Source: UBA7398 sp963978235 (GTDB lineage Bacteria; Actinomycetota; Actinomycetes; Nanopelagicales; Nanopelagicaceae). Taken from it: DNA of 15,051 bases. Position numbers and translations under genes: made by a program. Within the stretch, counting starts at the first letter, position 1. Each line of letters opens with the position of its first letter. The notes under the pieces are model-generated. The model made no database searches. It was given only the letters and a program-made list of their open reading frames with translations, and was not told where the DNA came from. Shown one piece after another: positions 5,734 to 13,701 of this stretch. The stretch is taken from positions 1-15,051 of the forward strand of contig CAXBQM010000022.1 in the NCBI GenBank assembly GCA_963978235.1, given 5' to 3'.

Positions 5734-7242
5734 TCAGCCTTGACCTAAATGCTTCAATAAAAGTTCGCGAACTTTGGCCGCATCTGCTTGGCCTTTCGTC
5801 TCTTTCATTACGGCACCAATAAGCGCGCCTGCCGCTGGAACATGTCCGTTCCGTACTTTCTCTGCGACATCAGGTTGGGCGGCAATCGCTTTTTCAATTG
5901 CGGCCATCAACGCAGAGTCATCTGAGACAACTTTCAATCCACGTTTTTCGATGACCTCACGTGGTCGACCTTCGCTATTAATAACTGCTTCAACAACTTG
6001 TCGCGCTAATTTGTCGGTGAGCTCTCCGGCCGTAATTAACGAAACGATTTCTGCAACATCGTTCGGGGTAATTGGAAGTTCTGTTGCTGGCAGTTCCTTC
6101 TCATTGGCCAAACGCGCAATCTCACCGAGCCACCAACCACGCGCTTTTGTGGGATCTGCGCCGAGATTGACCGTTGCCTCAACAACATCGAGAACATCAG
6201 CATTAATCATCGCTGCCATCTCTTTATCGGGAACCGACCACGCAGTTTGTAGCCGTTTACGACGAACCGATGGTCGTTCTGGAAGTGCAGCGCGAATCTC
6301 TTCGATCCATTGAGCACTTGGTACAACTGGCACAAGATCTGGTTCTGGAAAATATCGATAATCCTCGGCTTGCTCTTTCGAACGACCAGAACGAGTAAGG
6401 CCAGTATCTTCTTGGAAATGTCGCGTCTCTTGTTTTACTTTTCCGCCCTCGCCAAGAATCTCTGCATGTCGAATCATCTCTCCGCGCACGGCGCGTTCGA
6501 CCGAACGGAGTGAGTTCACATTCTTTGTTTCACTACGAGTGCCTAATGTGGTCGCACCAATTTCTCGAAGTGAGACGTTGGCATCACAACGAAGTGAACC
6601 TTGTTCCATCTTCACATCCGAAACACCGAGTGAGCGAAGAATGTCGCGAAGTTCAGCGACATATGCACGGGCAACTTCTGGCGCATACTTTCCAGTGCCA
6701 GGAATAATCTTGGTCACGATTTCAACGAGCGGAATACCGGCTCGGTTGTAATCAAGCAATGAGTAATCCGCGCCGTGGATGCGACCGGTAGCCCCACCCA
6801 TATGAAGTGATTTTCCAGTGTCTTCTTCCATATGAACGCGTTCGATTTCAATTCGAAATTCTCGTGGACCTTCATCCGTATCGATGGTGACATCGAGATA
6901 TCCGTTGGTGCAGATTGGTTCGTCATATTGCGAAGTCTGGAAGTTCTTCGGCATATCTGGATAGAAGTAATTCTTGCGAGCAAATCGACTATAGGGAGCG
7001 ATCGAACAATTAAGTGCCAAGCCAATCATGATGGTGTATTCAATTGCTTTCGCATTAACAACAGGGAGCGAGCCAGGTAAACCTAAACAGACTGGGCAGG
7101 TTTGAGTATTTGGTTCAGCGCCGAAAACCGTGTTGCAACCACAGAACATCTTTGATTCGGTACCTAGTTCTACGTGAACTTCAAGTCCCAAAACTGGTTC
7201 GTACCGTGCGATCACATCGTCATAGGAAAGTTTTGTACTCAT
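5734..7242 (-). CDS. gatB: Aspartyl/glutamyl-tRNA(Asn/Gln) amidotransferase subunit B
   Basis: GatB is the tRNA-binding and kinase subunit of GatCAB. It phosphorylates the misattached Glu on tRNA(Gln), or Asp on tRNA(Asn), and amidates it with ammonia channelled from GatA. The 502 residues fit the family. Visible are the opening YEPVLGLEVHVEL, a four-cysteine zinc site (C34 and C36 in FCGC; C49 and C52 in TCPVC), KNYFYPDMPKNFQTSQYD, and a C-terminal helical and YqeY-like tail from about residue 350. I choose ATG 7242 rather than the upstream in-frame start (7278): homology begins after MSTKLSYDD, and this ATG overlaps the gatA stop as ATGA, the usual coupled junction. No strong ribosome site is seen, consistent with re-initiation after gatA. 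Confidence 0.97.
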   Translation of the reverse strand: MSTKLSYDDVIARYEPVLGLEVHVELGTESKMFCGCNTVFGAEPNTQTCPVCLGLPGSLPVVNAKAIEYTIMIGLALNCSIAPYSRFARKNYFYPDMPKNFQTSQYDEPICTNGYLDVTIDTDEGPREFRIEIERVHMEEDTGKSLHMGGATGRIHGADYSLLDYNRAGIPLVEIVTKIIPGTGKYAPEVARAYVAELRDILRSLGVSDVKMEQGSLRCDANVSLREIGATTLGTRSETKNVNSLRSVERAVRGEMIRHAEILGEGGKVKQETRHFQEDTGLTRSGRSKEQAEDYRYFPEPDLVPVVPSAQWIEEIRAALPERPSVRRKRLQTAWSVPDKEMAAMINADVLDVVEATVNLGADPTKARGWWLGEIARLANEKELPATELPITPNDVAEIVSLITAGELTDKLARQVVEAVINSEGRPREVIEKRGLKVVSDDSALMAAIEKAIAAQPDVAEKVRNGHVPAAGALIGAVMKETKGQADAAKVRELLLKHLGQG

Positions 7243-8723
7243 AACGCAGGTACTTTCGTGTAAATCGGAGCGCCCCACTTTGTATTAAGCGCCGCCTCGA
7301 GCGCCGCGCCAACGTTATACATTCGATCATCTTTCATTGCTGGCGCCATGATTTGAAAACCAGTTGGCAGTGAATCTTCATCGGCAAGACCAGATGGAAC
7401 TGACATTCCGCCAATGCCAGCGAGGTTGACTGGGATAGTTGCGATGTCATTGAGATACATCGCTAGTGGATCATCAACTTTGTCACCAATTTTAAAAGCG
7501 GTCGTCGGCGCAGTGGGTGATACAAGTACATCGGCGTGTAAAAACGCATTATCGAAATCTCGTTTAATTAATGTACGAACTTTTTGAGCAGAGCCGTAAT
7601 ACGCATCGTAGTAACCACTAGAGAGCGCATAAGTTCCTAAAATGATTCGACGCTTTACTTCTCGACCAAATCCAACTTCGCGAGTCAGATTCATGACCTC
7701 TTCTGCAGATTTTCCATCGCCATCACCGACGCGAATTCCGTAACGCATGGCATCAAAGCGAGCAAGGTTTGATGAACATTCACTCGGTGCGATGAGGTAA
7801 TACGCCGGAAGCGCATACTCAAAATATTTACAGGACACTTCAACAATCTCCGCGCCGAGTTTTGCTAGCTCTTCGAGTGATTCGTTGAAACGATTCAAGA
7901 CGCCCGGTTGATATCCCTCGCCTTGTAACTCTTTAATGACACCGATTTTCATTCCTTTAACGTTGCCGGATTTTGCTGCCGCAACAACTGCTGGAACTGG
8001 CGCATTGATTGATGTGGAATCTTTTGGATCATGGCCAGCAATAGTTTCGTGCAATAACGCAGCATCGAGCACAGTTCGCGCGCATGGTCCGGCTTGATCA
8101 AGGCTTGATGAGAATGCAACGAGACCGTAGCGAGAGACGCCACCGTATGTGGGTTTGACGCCAACAGTTCCCGTTACCGCTGCTGGTTGACGAATCGAAC
8201 CACCGGTATCAGTTCCAATTGCAAGCGGCGCTTCAAATGCAGCAAGCGAAGCCGATGACCCACCACCTGAACCGCCCGGAATTCGACTGAGATCCCACGG
8301 ATTGTGAACTGTTCCGTACGCTGAATTTTCTGTTGATGAACCCATTGCAAATTCATCCATATTAGTTTTACCAAGAATGACAACGCCGGCATCAAGAAGT
8401 TTCTGCGTCACGGTTGCGTTATACGGCGGTCGCCAGCCTTCTAACATTTTTGAACCACACGTTGTGGGAATTCCTTTTTGCGTTAATACATCTTTGAGCG
8501 CCAGTGGCACACCGGCGAGCGGTGCAAGTTTTTCACCGGCAGCGCGTTTCTTATCTACTGCGGCGGCTTGCGCTAGCGCACCATCTGTGTCGAGATGGAG
8601 AAATGCTTTTACTTTTCCATCAACGTCTTTGATTCGAGAAAAATGTTGCTCAGTAAGTTCAACCGATGAAATCTCTTTCTTCGCCAGCGCTTCTGCCATT
8701 TCCGCAGCCGTTTTTTTAATCAT
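7239..8723 (-). CDS. gatA: Glutamyl-tRNA(Gln) amidotransferase subunit A (glutaminase)
   Basis: GatA hydrolyses glutamine (or asparagine) and passes the ammonia to GatB. It belongs to the amidase-signature family. With ATG 8723 as start it has 494 residues. The Ser-cisSer-Lys triad is visible as K77 in LALKDV, S152 in the glycine-serine-rich amidase signature following SRIPG, and S176 in DTGGSIRQ. All segments are intact. A GTG one codon upstream (8726) is an alternative start; ATG is preferred because GGTGAAG lies four bases before it. The gatC stop and gatA ATG share one base (TGATG). The start region carries a run of seven A (codons 3-5). Gene order C-A-B with overlaps at both junctions indicates a single coupled transcript. 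Confidence 0.97.
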   Translation of the reverse strand: MIKKTAAEMAEALAKKEISSVELTEQHFSRIKDVDGKVKAFLHLDTDGALAQAAAVDKKRAAGEKLAPLAGVPLALKDVLTQKGIPTTCGSKMLEGWRPPYNATVTQKLLDAGVVILGKTNMDEFAMGSSTENSAYGTVHNPWDLSRIPGGSGGGSSASLAAFEAPLAIGTDTGGSIRQPAAVTGTVGVKPTYGGVSRYGLVAFSSSLDQAGPCARTVLDAALLHETIAGHDPKDSTSINAPVPAVVAAAKSGNVKGMKIGVIKELQGEGYQPGVLNRFNESLEELAKLGAEIVEVSCKYFEYALPAYYLIAPSECSSNLARFDAMRYGIRVGDGDGKSAEEVMNLTREVGFGREVKRRIILGTYALSSGYYDAYYGSAQKVRTLIKRDFDNAFLHADVLVSPTAPTTAFKIGDKVDDPLAMYLNDIATIPVNLAGIGGMSVPSGLADEDSLPTGFQIMAPAMKDDRMYNVGAALEAALNTKWGAPIYTKVPAL

Positions 8724-9019
8724 CACTCTTCACCAAGAATCTGTGGCACTTTAAATCGCTGCTCTTCTTGTGCTGGCGCTCCGGATAACGCTTCATCGGG
8801 CGTGAGCGAAGGAATTACAAGATCAGGACGGAAAACATTTTCAAGCGGGAGCGGATGCGACGTTGGTGGCACATCTTCGCCGGCAACTTCTTGCACTCGT
8901 GCAACGGCGTTGAGAATTACCCCTAATTCATTGGCGAGATGATCGAGTTCATCCGGAGTCATTTCAATGCGTGCAAGTTGTGCAAGTTTTGCCACATCAT
9001 CGCGTGAAATTCCGGCCAT
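8723..9019 (-). CDS. gatC: Glutamyl-tRNA(Gln) amidotransferase subunit C
   Basis: GatC is the small subunit that wraps around GatA and GatB and stabilises the GatCAB complex. The 98 residues are the usual size. The start ISRDDVAKLAQLARIEMTPDEL is the conserved N-terminal helix pair, followed by the linker with DVPPTSHPLPLENVFRPD and a C-terminal end reading FKVPQIL, which is typical of the family. The gene follows proA after nine bases and overlaps gatA by one base. No Shine-Dalgarno is seen ahead of the ATG; instead TAAAGT lies six bases upstream, so a leaderless transcript is possible besides read-through from proA. The family call is secure. Confidence 0.97.
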   Translation of the reverse strand: MAGISRDDVAKLAQLARIEMTPDELDHLANELGVILNAVARVQEVAGEDVPPTSHPLPLENVFRPDLVIPSLTPDEALSGAPAQEEQRFKVPQILGEE

Positions 9020-9025
9020 ATCGTT

Positions 9026-9031
9026 ACTTTA
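9026..9031 (-). promoter_or_regulatory. Candidate -10 element for leaderless gatCAB transcript
   Basis: TAAAGT fits TAnnnT and lies six bases before the gatC ATG, with its TAA being the proA stop codon. No ribosome site precedes gatC. A -35 at 17 bases would read TTTCTG, which is poor. Because the region is also coding for proA, chance is a real alternative. Confidence 0.3.
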
Positions 9032-10288
9032 CCGAATCTGTCCGGTGCCAGAAACAATCCAGGAAGTGGTCGTCATCTCTTCCAATCCCATCGGACCGCG
9101 CGCATGGAGTTTTTGATTTGAAATTCCAATCTCTGCTCCAAAGCCCATCTCTTCGCCATCGGTAAATCGAGTGGAAGCGTTTACCATCACCGCAGCGCAA
9201 TCTGAGAGGGCGATAAATTTTTGGGCAGCATCCGAAGACTCAGTGATGATTGCCTCCGTATGTTGCGTGCCGAATTCTGAAATATGTTCACTCGCCGCTT
9301 CAAGCGAATCGACTACCGCGACATTCATTTCAAGAACACCATACTCGGTAGTGAAATGTTCATCTGTTGCAAGCGTTGCTGGAATATTTAATTCGCTCGC
9401 AATAGCAAGTGATCTCTCATCACAATGCAACGTAACTTGAGCCGCGTGTAGCGCTTTTAACGCCGCCGGTAATAAATCCTTTACTCGCGCCTGATGCACC
9501 AATAACGTCTCCGCTGCATTACAGACGCTCGGACGTTGCGTCTTCGCGTTAATCAAAATCGGAATCGCAATTTTTTCATCAGCGCTTTCATCAAAATAAA
9601 CATGGCAGACACCGGCGCCAGTTTCGATAGTCGGCACTCGTGCTTCATCAACCACCATGCGAATGAGCGCAGCGCTCCCGCGCGGAATAACTAAATCTAT
9701 TTTTCCTCGTGCGTGCAAGAGCGCTTGAACTGAATTTCGGTCATCACTGGGAACTCGCTGCAAAACATCTGGCGAAATCGTCGTAGTGGCAAGTGCGCCT
9801 TTCATAATCTCGATGAGCTTTGCATTGGAATGTGCAGCGCTCGCTGAACCACGAAGTAGTGCGGCATTTCCGGACATGAGAAGAATGACGGACGCGTCTA
9901 CTGTGACATTGGGTCTGGCTTCATAAATCATTCCTACTACCCCAAATGGCACACTCACTTGGCGAAGATGTAACCCATTTTCCAAAGTTCGCTCACGAAG
10001 CGTTTGATGAAGTGGATCTGGAAGTTGCGAAACTTTTCGGGCAGCGTGTGCGATGCCATCAATGCGTTCACTTGTAAGTAAGAGTCGATCTATAAGTGAC
10101 TCGACCATGCCACTTTCTTTCGCCTGGGAAATATCCAATTCATTCGCCGCAAGAATCTCGGCTTTCCTCTGAATCAACGCATCAGCGATAGCTAAAACTG
10201 CGTTGACGCGAGTTAAATAATCCGATGCTGCGAGGGATCGACCAGCTTTTCTCGCTTGAGTAGCTAACTCTGAAATCAATTGATCCAT
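9029..10288 (-). CDS. proA: Gamma-glutamyl phosphate reductase
   Basis: ProA reduces gamma-glutamyl phosphate to glutamate-5-semialdehyde with NADPH, the second step of proline synthesis, probably in complex with ProB. It belongs to the aldehyde dehydrogenase superfamily; 419 residues is normal. Landmarks are PFGVVGMIYEARPNVTVD (114-131), LLRGSASAAHSN in the cofactor region (144-155), and the catalytic Cys256 in KTQRPSVCNAAETLLVH. The C-terminal half keeps GPMGLEEMTT. The ATG at 10288 shares one base with the proB stop (TAATG). The gene ends nine bases before gatC. In many actinobacteria proA is followed by nadD; here it is followed by gatCAB. Confidence 0.98.
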   Translation of the reverse strand: MDQLISELATQARKAGRSLAASDYLTRVNAVLAIADALIQRKAEILAANELDISQAKESGMVESLIDRLLLTSERIDGIAHAARKVSQLPDPLHQTLRERTLENGLHLRQVSVPFGVVGMIYEARPNVTVDASVILLMSGNAALLRGSASAAHSNAKLIEIMKGALATTTISPDVLQRVPSDDRNSVQALLHARGKIDLVIPRGSAALIRMVVDEARVPTIETGAGVCHVYFDESADEKIAIPILINAKTQRPSVCNAAETLLVHQARVKDLLPAALKALHAAQVTLHCDERSLAIASELNIPATLATDEHFTTEYGVLEMNVAVVDSLEAASEHISEFGTQHTEAIITESSDAAQKFIALSDCAAVMVNASTRFTDGEEMGFGAEIGISNQKLHARGPMGLEEMTTTSWIVSGTGQIR

Positions 10289-11400
10289 TACATCAACACC
10301 AAGTCATCTCGATGAATTAATTCGCGTTCAAATTCTGGACCGTATTCTTTCGCCAGCTCTTTTGTTGAACGGCCCAACATGCGAGGCAGTTCATTGCTAT
10401 CAAAAGCAATGAGGCCACGAGCAATAACTTCTCGGTGTGGCCCAAGAATTTCCACAGTATCGCCCGAACTAAATTCGCCTTCAACGCCAGTGACGCCGGC
10501 TGGAAGGAGTGAGACTCCGCGATCTCGAAGCGCAGCCATTGCGCCAGCATCAACGATCACTCGACCATGTGGCTTTGCTGCATGTTGTAGCCAGAGCATC
10601 CGCGATGACTTCTTGTTCGCTGCTGGTTGGAAATATGTTCCGACATCATTTCCAGAAAGCGCTGACGCTAAATTCTTCAGCGACGTTAATACTGTTCCTA
10701 TTCCAGCGCCGGTAGCAATTCGCGCCGCTTCAACTTTAGTGAGCATGCCACCGCTTCCAATTCCGGACGCGCCGACCCCACTGATAGCGGCATCGCTTAT
10801 TGCATGGAGATCGGAAACATCGGAAATTTTCTGCGCATCGGGCAGTTGCGGATTTCGATCGTAGAGCGCATCAACATCTGTAATCAGAATTAATAAATCT
10901 GCGCTCACTAAATGTGAAACCAGCGCTGCAATTCGATCGTTATCGCCAAAACGAATCTCCTGTGTTCCTACGCTGTCATTTTCATTGATGACCGGAACAA
11001 CATTGAGTGAAATAAGTTTGAGGAGAGTGCGTTGAGCATTGTGATAATGCGAACGTCGAATCACATCATCTATTGTTAACAACACTTGTGATGCCGTGAT
11101 CTGATACCGGGCAAATGATTCGGTATATCGATGGATGAGTAGGCCTTGTCCCACCGCAGCAGCCGCTTGTTGTGTCGCTAAATCTGACGGTCGTTTCGTG
11201 AGACCTAATGGCGCTAGGCCAGTGGCAATTGCTCCCGAGGAGACAATCAACACTTCTTTTCCTGACTTCGTAAGGTGTGCAACAGAATCAACAAGGAGAT
11301 CAACTGTGCTGGGATCTAATTGTTCGCCGGCCTTACCCGTGAGTGAAGACGAACCAATTTTGATGACAATTCGCTTCGCATTAACAATTGCGCTACGCAC
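10288..11400 (-). CDS. proB: Glutamate 5-kinase with PUA domain
   Basis: ProB phosphorylates glutamate to gamma-glutamyl phosphate, the first and usually proline-inhibited step of proline synthesis. The amino-acid kinase domain shows K14 in IVIKIGSSSLT, NENDSVG (139-145), FGDNDRIAAL (151-160), TDVDALYD (174-181) and GSGGMLTK (215-222). A C-terminal PUA domain spans about 270-360, common in bacterial ProB. I choose GTG 11400, giving 370 residues and the family-typical start MRSAIVNAKRIVIKIG. The upstream starts near 11415-11430 would add a tail read from inside obgE. The GTG overlaps the obgE stop by eight bases (GTGCGTAG), the same design as the ilvC-serA junction. The ribosome site is weak, so coupling to obgE is likely. 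The exact start is the least certain part. Confidence 0.95.
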   Translation of the reverse strand: MRSAIVNAKRIVIKIGSSSLTGKAGEQLDPSTVDLLVDSVAHLTKSGKEVLIVSSGAIATGLAPLGLTKRPSDLATQQAAAAVGQGLLIHRYTESFARYQITASQVLLTIDDVIRRSHYHNAQRTLLKLISLNVVPVINENDSVGTQEIRFGDNDRIAALVSHLVSADLLILITDVDALYDRNPQLPDAQKISDVSDLHAISDAAISGVGASGIGSGGMLTKVEAARIATGAGIGTVLTSLKNLASALSGNDVGTYFQPAANKKSSRMLWLQHAAKPHGRVIVDAGAMAALRDRGVSLLPAGVTGVEGEFSSGDTVEILGPHREVIARGLIAFDSNELPRMLGRSTKELAKEYGPEFERELIHRDDLVLM

Positions 11401-12886
11401 GAGAATTACCATCATCAATGCCGCCATCACTTAAACGTGGAGTTGTGGGATCTGCGACGTTGTACTCCCATTGACGGTCGATTTCATCTTCGCTTAATTG
11501 ATCAATGCTCTCTTCTTCTAAGCGTTCCCATTCACGTGGAATTCGCATGTCATCACCGCGGGGCCCAGAAAGTAATTCGGCACCAGCTTCAATTGTTGGC
11601 TCCCAATCAAAGACCACTGCGTTATCGCCTAATCCAATCCGAACTTCACTTCCCTCTTGAGCGCCAAGGGCAAAGAGTTGTCGCTCAACTCCAAGTCGCG
11701 CGAGCCGATCTGCGAGATATCCCACTGCTTCCGCGTTACTGAAATTCGTTTGATGTACCCATCGTTCTGGTCGTTCACCAGTAATGGTGAATGATCCATC
11801 TTCATTAGCGGTGACGTTAAATCCAGAATCATCAACTGGTGTTGGTCGAAGCACAATTCTTGTTTTCTCATCATCAACTTTCTGAGAACGTGCTTCGTGA
11901 ATAATTTTCGCCATTCCATAGAGGAGTTCTTGTAAACCCATGCGCGCAGCCGCCGATACTGGGAATACTTGATAACCGCGCTTTACGAGTTCTGGCGTCA
12001 CCATCTCGGCCATCGCTTTACCATCTGGCAAATCAATTTTGTTGAGTGCAACAAGTCGAGGACGATCTGCCAAGCCACCATAATGTGAAAGTTCCGCTTC
12101 AATGATCTCTAAATCTCTAATGGGATCGCGATCAGTTTCTAGCGTGCCGCAATCAAGTACATGAACAAGCGCTGCACATCGTTCAACGTGGCGTAAAAAC
12201 TCTAACCCGAGACCTTTTCCTTCACTTGCTCCAGGTATTAGACCTGGTACATCTGCAACGGTGAATCGCGTGTCGCCGGCTTGAACAACTCCTAAATTAG
12301 GAACGAGAGTTGTAAATGGATAATCGGCAATCTTTGGTCGCGCTGCCGAGATCGCAGCAATCAATGAGGATTTTCCTGCGCTGGGATATCCCACGAGTGC
12401 GATATCAGCAACGCTCTTTAATTCAAGAATCAGAGTTCGTTTTTCACCAGGTTCACCAAGTAGCGCAAAACCAGGGGCGCGACGTTTCGATGATGCCAGT
12501 GCAGCATTACCTAACCCACCGCGTCCACCTTGCGCGGCAATAAATCGAGTGCCGTTTCCTACAAGATCGGCGAGCACCACGCCATCAAGTGTTTGCACAA
12601 CAGTTCCATTGGGAACGCCAAGAATTAAATCTTCACCCGCTGGTCCATGTTTGAAATCACCTTGACCTTGTCGTCCTGATGTTGCGTTGCGATGTGGTGA
12701 ATGATGAAAATCAAGGAGCGTTGTGACATTGGGATCTACCACCAAAATAATGTCGCCACCGCGACCGCCATTACCGCCATCTGGACCACCAAGTGGCACA
12801 AACTTTTCTCGGTGAACTGATACGCAACCATCGCCGCCTTTTCCAGCGCTGGCATGAAGAGTGACGCGATCAACGAATGTTGTCAT
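11393..12886 (-). CDS. obgE: GTPase Obg (ribosome assembly and stress)
   Basis: Obg is a GTPase bound to the large ribosomal subunit, involved in 50S maturation and growth-rate or stringent control. Domains in order: glycine-rich Obg fold (about 1-158, starting FVDRVTLHASAGKGGDG), G domain with P-loop GYPSAGKS (166-173), switch I Thr192-Thr193, DVPG (212-215), NKID (282-285) and SAA (311-313), then an OCT domain (about 345-430) and an acidic tail rich in Glu and Asp. Total length is 497 residues, in line with actinobacterial Obg. The start at 12886 is set by a strong AAGGAGG eight bases before the ATG. The gene is separated from rpmA by an intrinsic terminator and therefore needs its own promoter. 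It overlaps proB by eight bases. Confidence 0.98.
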   Translation of the reverse strand: MTTFVDRVTLHASAGKGGDGCVSVHREKFVPLGGPDGGNGGRGGDIILVVDPNVTTLLDFHHSPHRNATSGRQGQGDFKHGPAGEDLILGVPNGTVVQTLDGVVLADLVGNGTRFIAAQGGRGGLGNAALASSKRRAPGFALLGEPGEKRTLILELKSVADIALVGYPSAGKSSLIAAISAARPKIADYPFTTLVPNLGVVQAGDTRFTVADVPGLIPGASEGKGLGLEFLRHVERCAALVHVLDCGTLETDRDPIRDLEIIEAELSHYGGLADRPRLVALNKIDLPDGKAMAEMVTPELVKRGYQVFPVSAAARMGLQELLYGMAKIIHEARSQKVDDEKTRIVLRPTPVDDSGFNVTANEDGSFTITGERPERWVHQTNFSNAEAVGYLADRLARLGVERQLFALGAQEGSEVRIGLGDNAVVFDWEPTIEAGAELLSGPRGDDMRIPREWERLEEESIDQLSEDEIDRQWEYNVADPTTPRLSDGGIDDGNSRA

Positions 12887-12894
12887 TGTTCACG

Positions 12895-12917
12895 CCTCCT
12901 TCTTGCTCTCTATATAT
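12895..12917 (-). promoter_or_regulatory. obgE ribosome site and candidate -10 element
   Basis: AAGGAGG (12901-12895) is a full-strength Shine-Dalgarno eight bases before the obgE ATG. Further upstream TATATA (12916-12911) is a plausible -10, giving a short 5' leader. No clear -35 is visible at the right distance. A promoter is needed here, because the strong rpmA terminator lies only a few tens of bases upstream. Confidence 0.5.
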
Positions 12918-12940
12918 CTCTTTGCTTTTAATAACCACTT

Positions 12941-12974
12941 AAAATAAAAAACGGGCCCGTGGTTGCGGACCCGT
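12941..12974 (-). terminator. Intrinsic terminator after rplU-rpmA
   Basis: On the minus strand ACGGGTCCG and CGGGCCCGT form a 9-bp GC-rich stem (one U-G pair) with the six-base loop CAACCA, followed at once by a T-rich tract (TTTTTATTTT). It lies 17 bases after the rpmA stop. It should end most rplU-rpmA transcripts before obgE. Confidence 0.92.
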
Positions 12975-12991
12975 TCTTCAAAAGTCCGTGA

Positions 12992-13246
12992 TTAAGGTGC
13001 TGGAACTACATTCACTACTTGACGGCCACGTGCTCGACCGAATTCAACAACTCCTGCTGCGAGAGCGAAGAGTGTGTCATCTTTACCAATTCCAACATTT
13101 GCACCTGGGTGAAACTTTGTGCCACGTTGACGAACCAAGATTTCGCCGCTGTTGACTACTTGGCCACCAAAGCGCTTGATTCCCAAAAATTGTGGATTTG
13201 AATCGCGACCGTTTCGAGTAGACGAGACACCTTTTTTACTTGCCAT
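12992..13246 (-). CDS. rpmA: 50S ribosomal protein bL27
   Basis: bL27 sits near the peptidyl-transferase centre, with its N-terminal arm reaching towards the P-site tRNA. The 84 residues begin MASKKGVSSTRNGRDSNPQ and continue FLGIKRFGGQ, the diagnostic opening of the family. There is no cleavable Firmicutes-type N-terminal extension. KFHPGANVGIGKDDTLFAL is the conserved core. GAGGAG lies at good spacing before ATG 13246. It follows rplU by 29 bases and is closed by a strong terminator, so rplU-rpmA form a short ribosomal operon. Confidence 0.98.
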   Translation of the reverse strand: MASKKGVSSTRNGRDSNPQFLGIKRFGGQVVNSGEILVRQRGTKFHPGANVGIGKDDTLFALAAGVVEFGRARGRQVVNVVPAP

Positions 13247-13275
13247 TTCTCAGCTCCTCTTCTTCTCTTCGCCGG

Positions 13276-13590
13276 TTACTTCACACCGTTGATCGCGGTG
13301 ATCTTCACGCGCGTGTTCTTTGAACGAAAACCTTGACGACGGCGATAGCCAGTCTTGCTCTTGTAACGGAGGATATGAATCTTTGGACCTTTAGTTTCGG
13401 CAACAACTTCGCCAGTAACTTTGACACCGGAGAGAACTTTGGAATCTGTGGTGACGCTTTCGCCATCAACAACAAGAAGCGCTGGGAAAGTTACAGTGGA
13501 GCCAGCAGCTGCATCGATGCGATCGACAAAAACGGTATCGCCAACAGCGACTTTCTCCTGGCGACCGCCAGCTTTCACAATTGCGTACAT
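13276..13590 (-). CDS. rplU: 50S ribosomal protein bL21
   Basis: bL21 binds 23S rRNA in the large subunit. The 104 residues start MYAIVKAGGRQEKVAVGD and end with the basic RNA-binding segment HILRYKSKTGYRRRQGFR, both typical. AAGGA precedes ATG 13590 by a few bases. It lies 111 bases after the rne stop, behind a GC-rich, foldable spacer that may be its untranslated leader, and 29 bases before rpmA. Length and motifs leave no doubt about the family. Confidence 0.98.
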   Translation of the reverse strand: MYAIVKAGGRQEKVAVGDTVFVDRIDAAAGSTVTFPALLVVDGESVTTDSKVLSGVKVTGEVVAETKGPKIHILRYKSKTGYRRRQGFRSKNTRVKITAINGVK

Positions 13591-13640
13591 GATTCCTTAC
13601 TTTCGTTTCATCCGATCATTGCTGAGCGGTTATTGAGCCC

Positions 13641-13698
13641 GACCCAGATCCGAGCCGTGAGCAGGGGGTAAGCGTACGGACGGGGGCCGGATGGGGTC
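13641..13698 (-). promoter_or_regulatory. Structured GC-rich spacer between rne and rplU
   Basis: Starting three bases after the rne stop, GACCC and ATCCG (13698-13688) can pair with CGGAT and GGGTC (13652-13641), giving ten base pairs with a small C versus CT internal loop. They enclose a C-rich loop of about 35 bases. The segment is clearly more GC-rich than its surroundings. There is no T-run, so it is not an intrinsic terminator. It could be an rplU mRNA leader of the kind through which ribosomal proteins control their own synthesis, or an RNase E processing site. I cannot match it to a known leader class. Confidence 0.35.
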
Positions 13699-13701
13699 AA
13701 A

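Noticed and set aside
5774..6313. Plus-strand ORF of 179 codons opposite gatB
   Set aside because: It lies entirely antisense to conserved GatB sequence and its composition is a mirror of GatB codon use.
8711..8717. Run of seven A at codons 3-5 of gatA as a programmed slippage site
   Set aside because: The frame is intact and no alternative-frame product of interest follows. A homopolymer of this length is unremarkable here.
10379..10864. Plus-strand ORF of 161 codons opposite proB
   Set aside because: It is antisense to intact ProB kinase and PUA sequence, with no recognisable motif.
11401..11430. Upstream starts of proB giving up to 380 residues
   Set aside because: The added residues are read from obgE in another frame and precede the normal ProB N-terminus. 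GTG 11400 gives the family-typical start and length.
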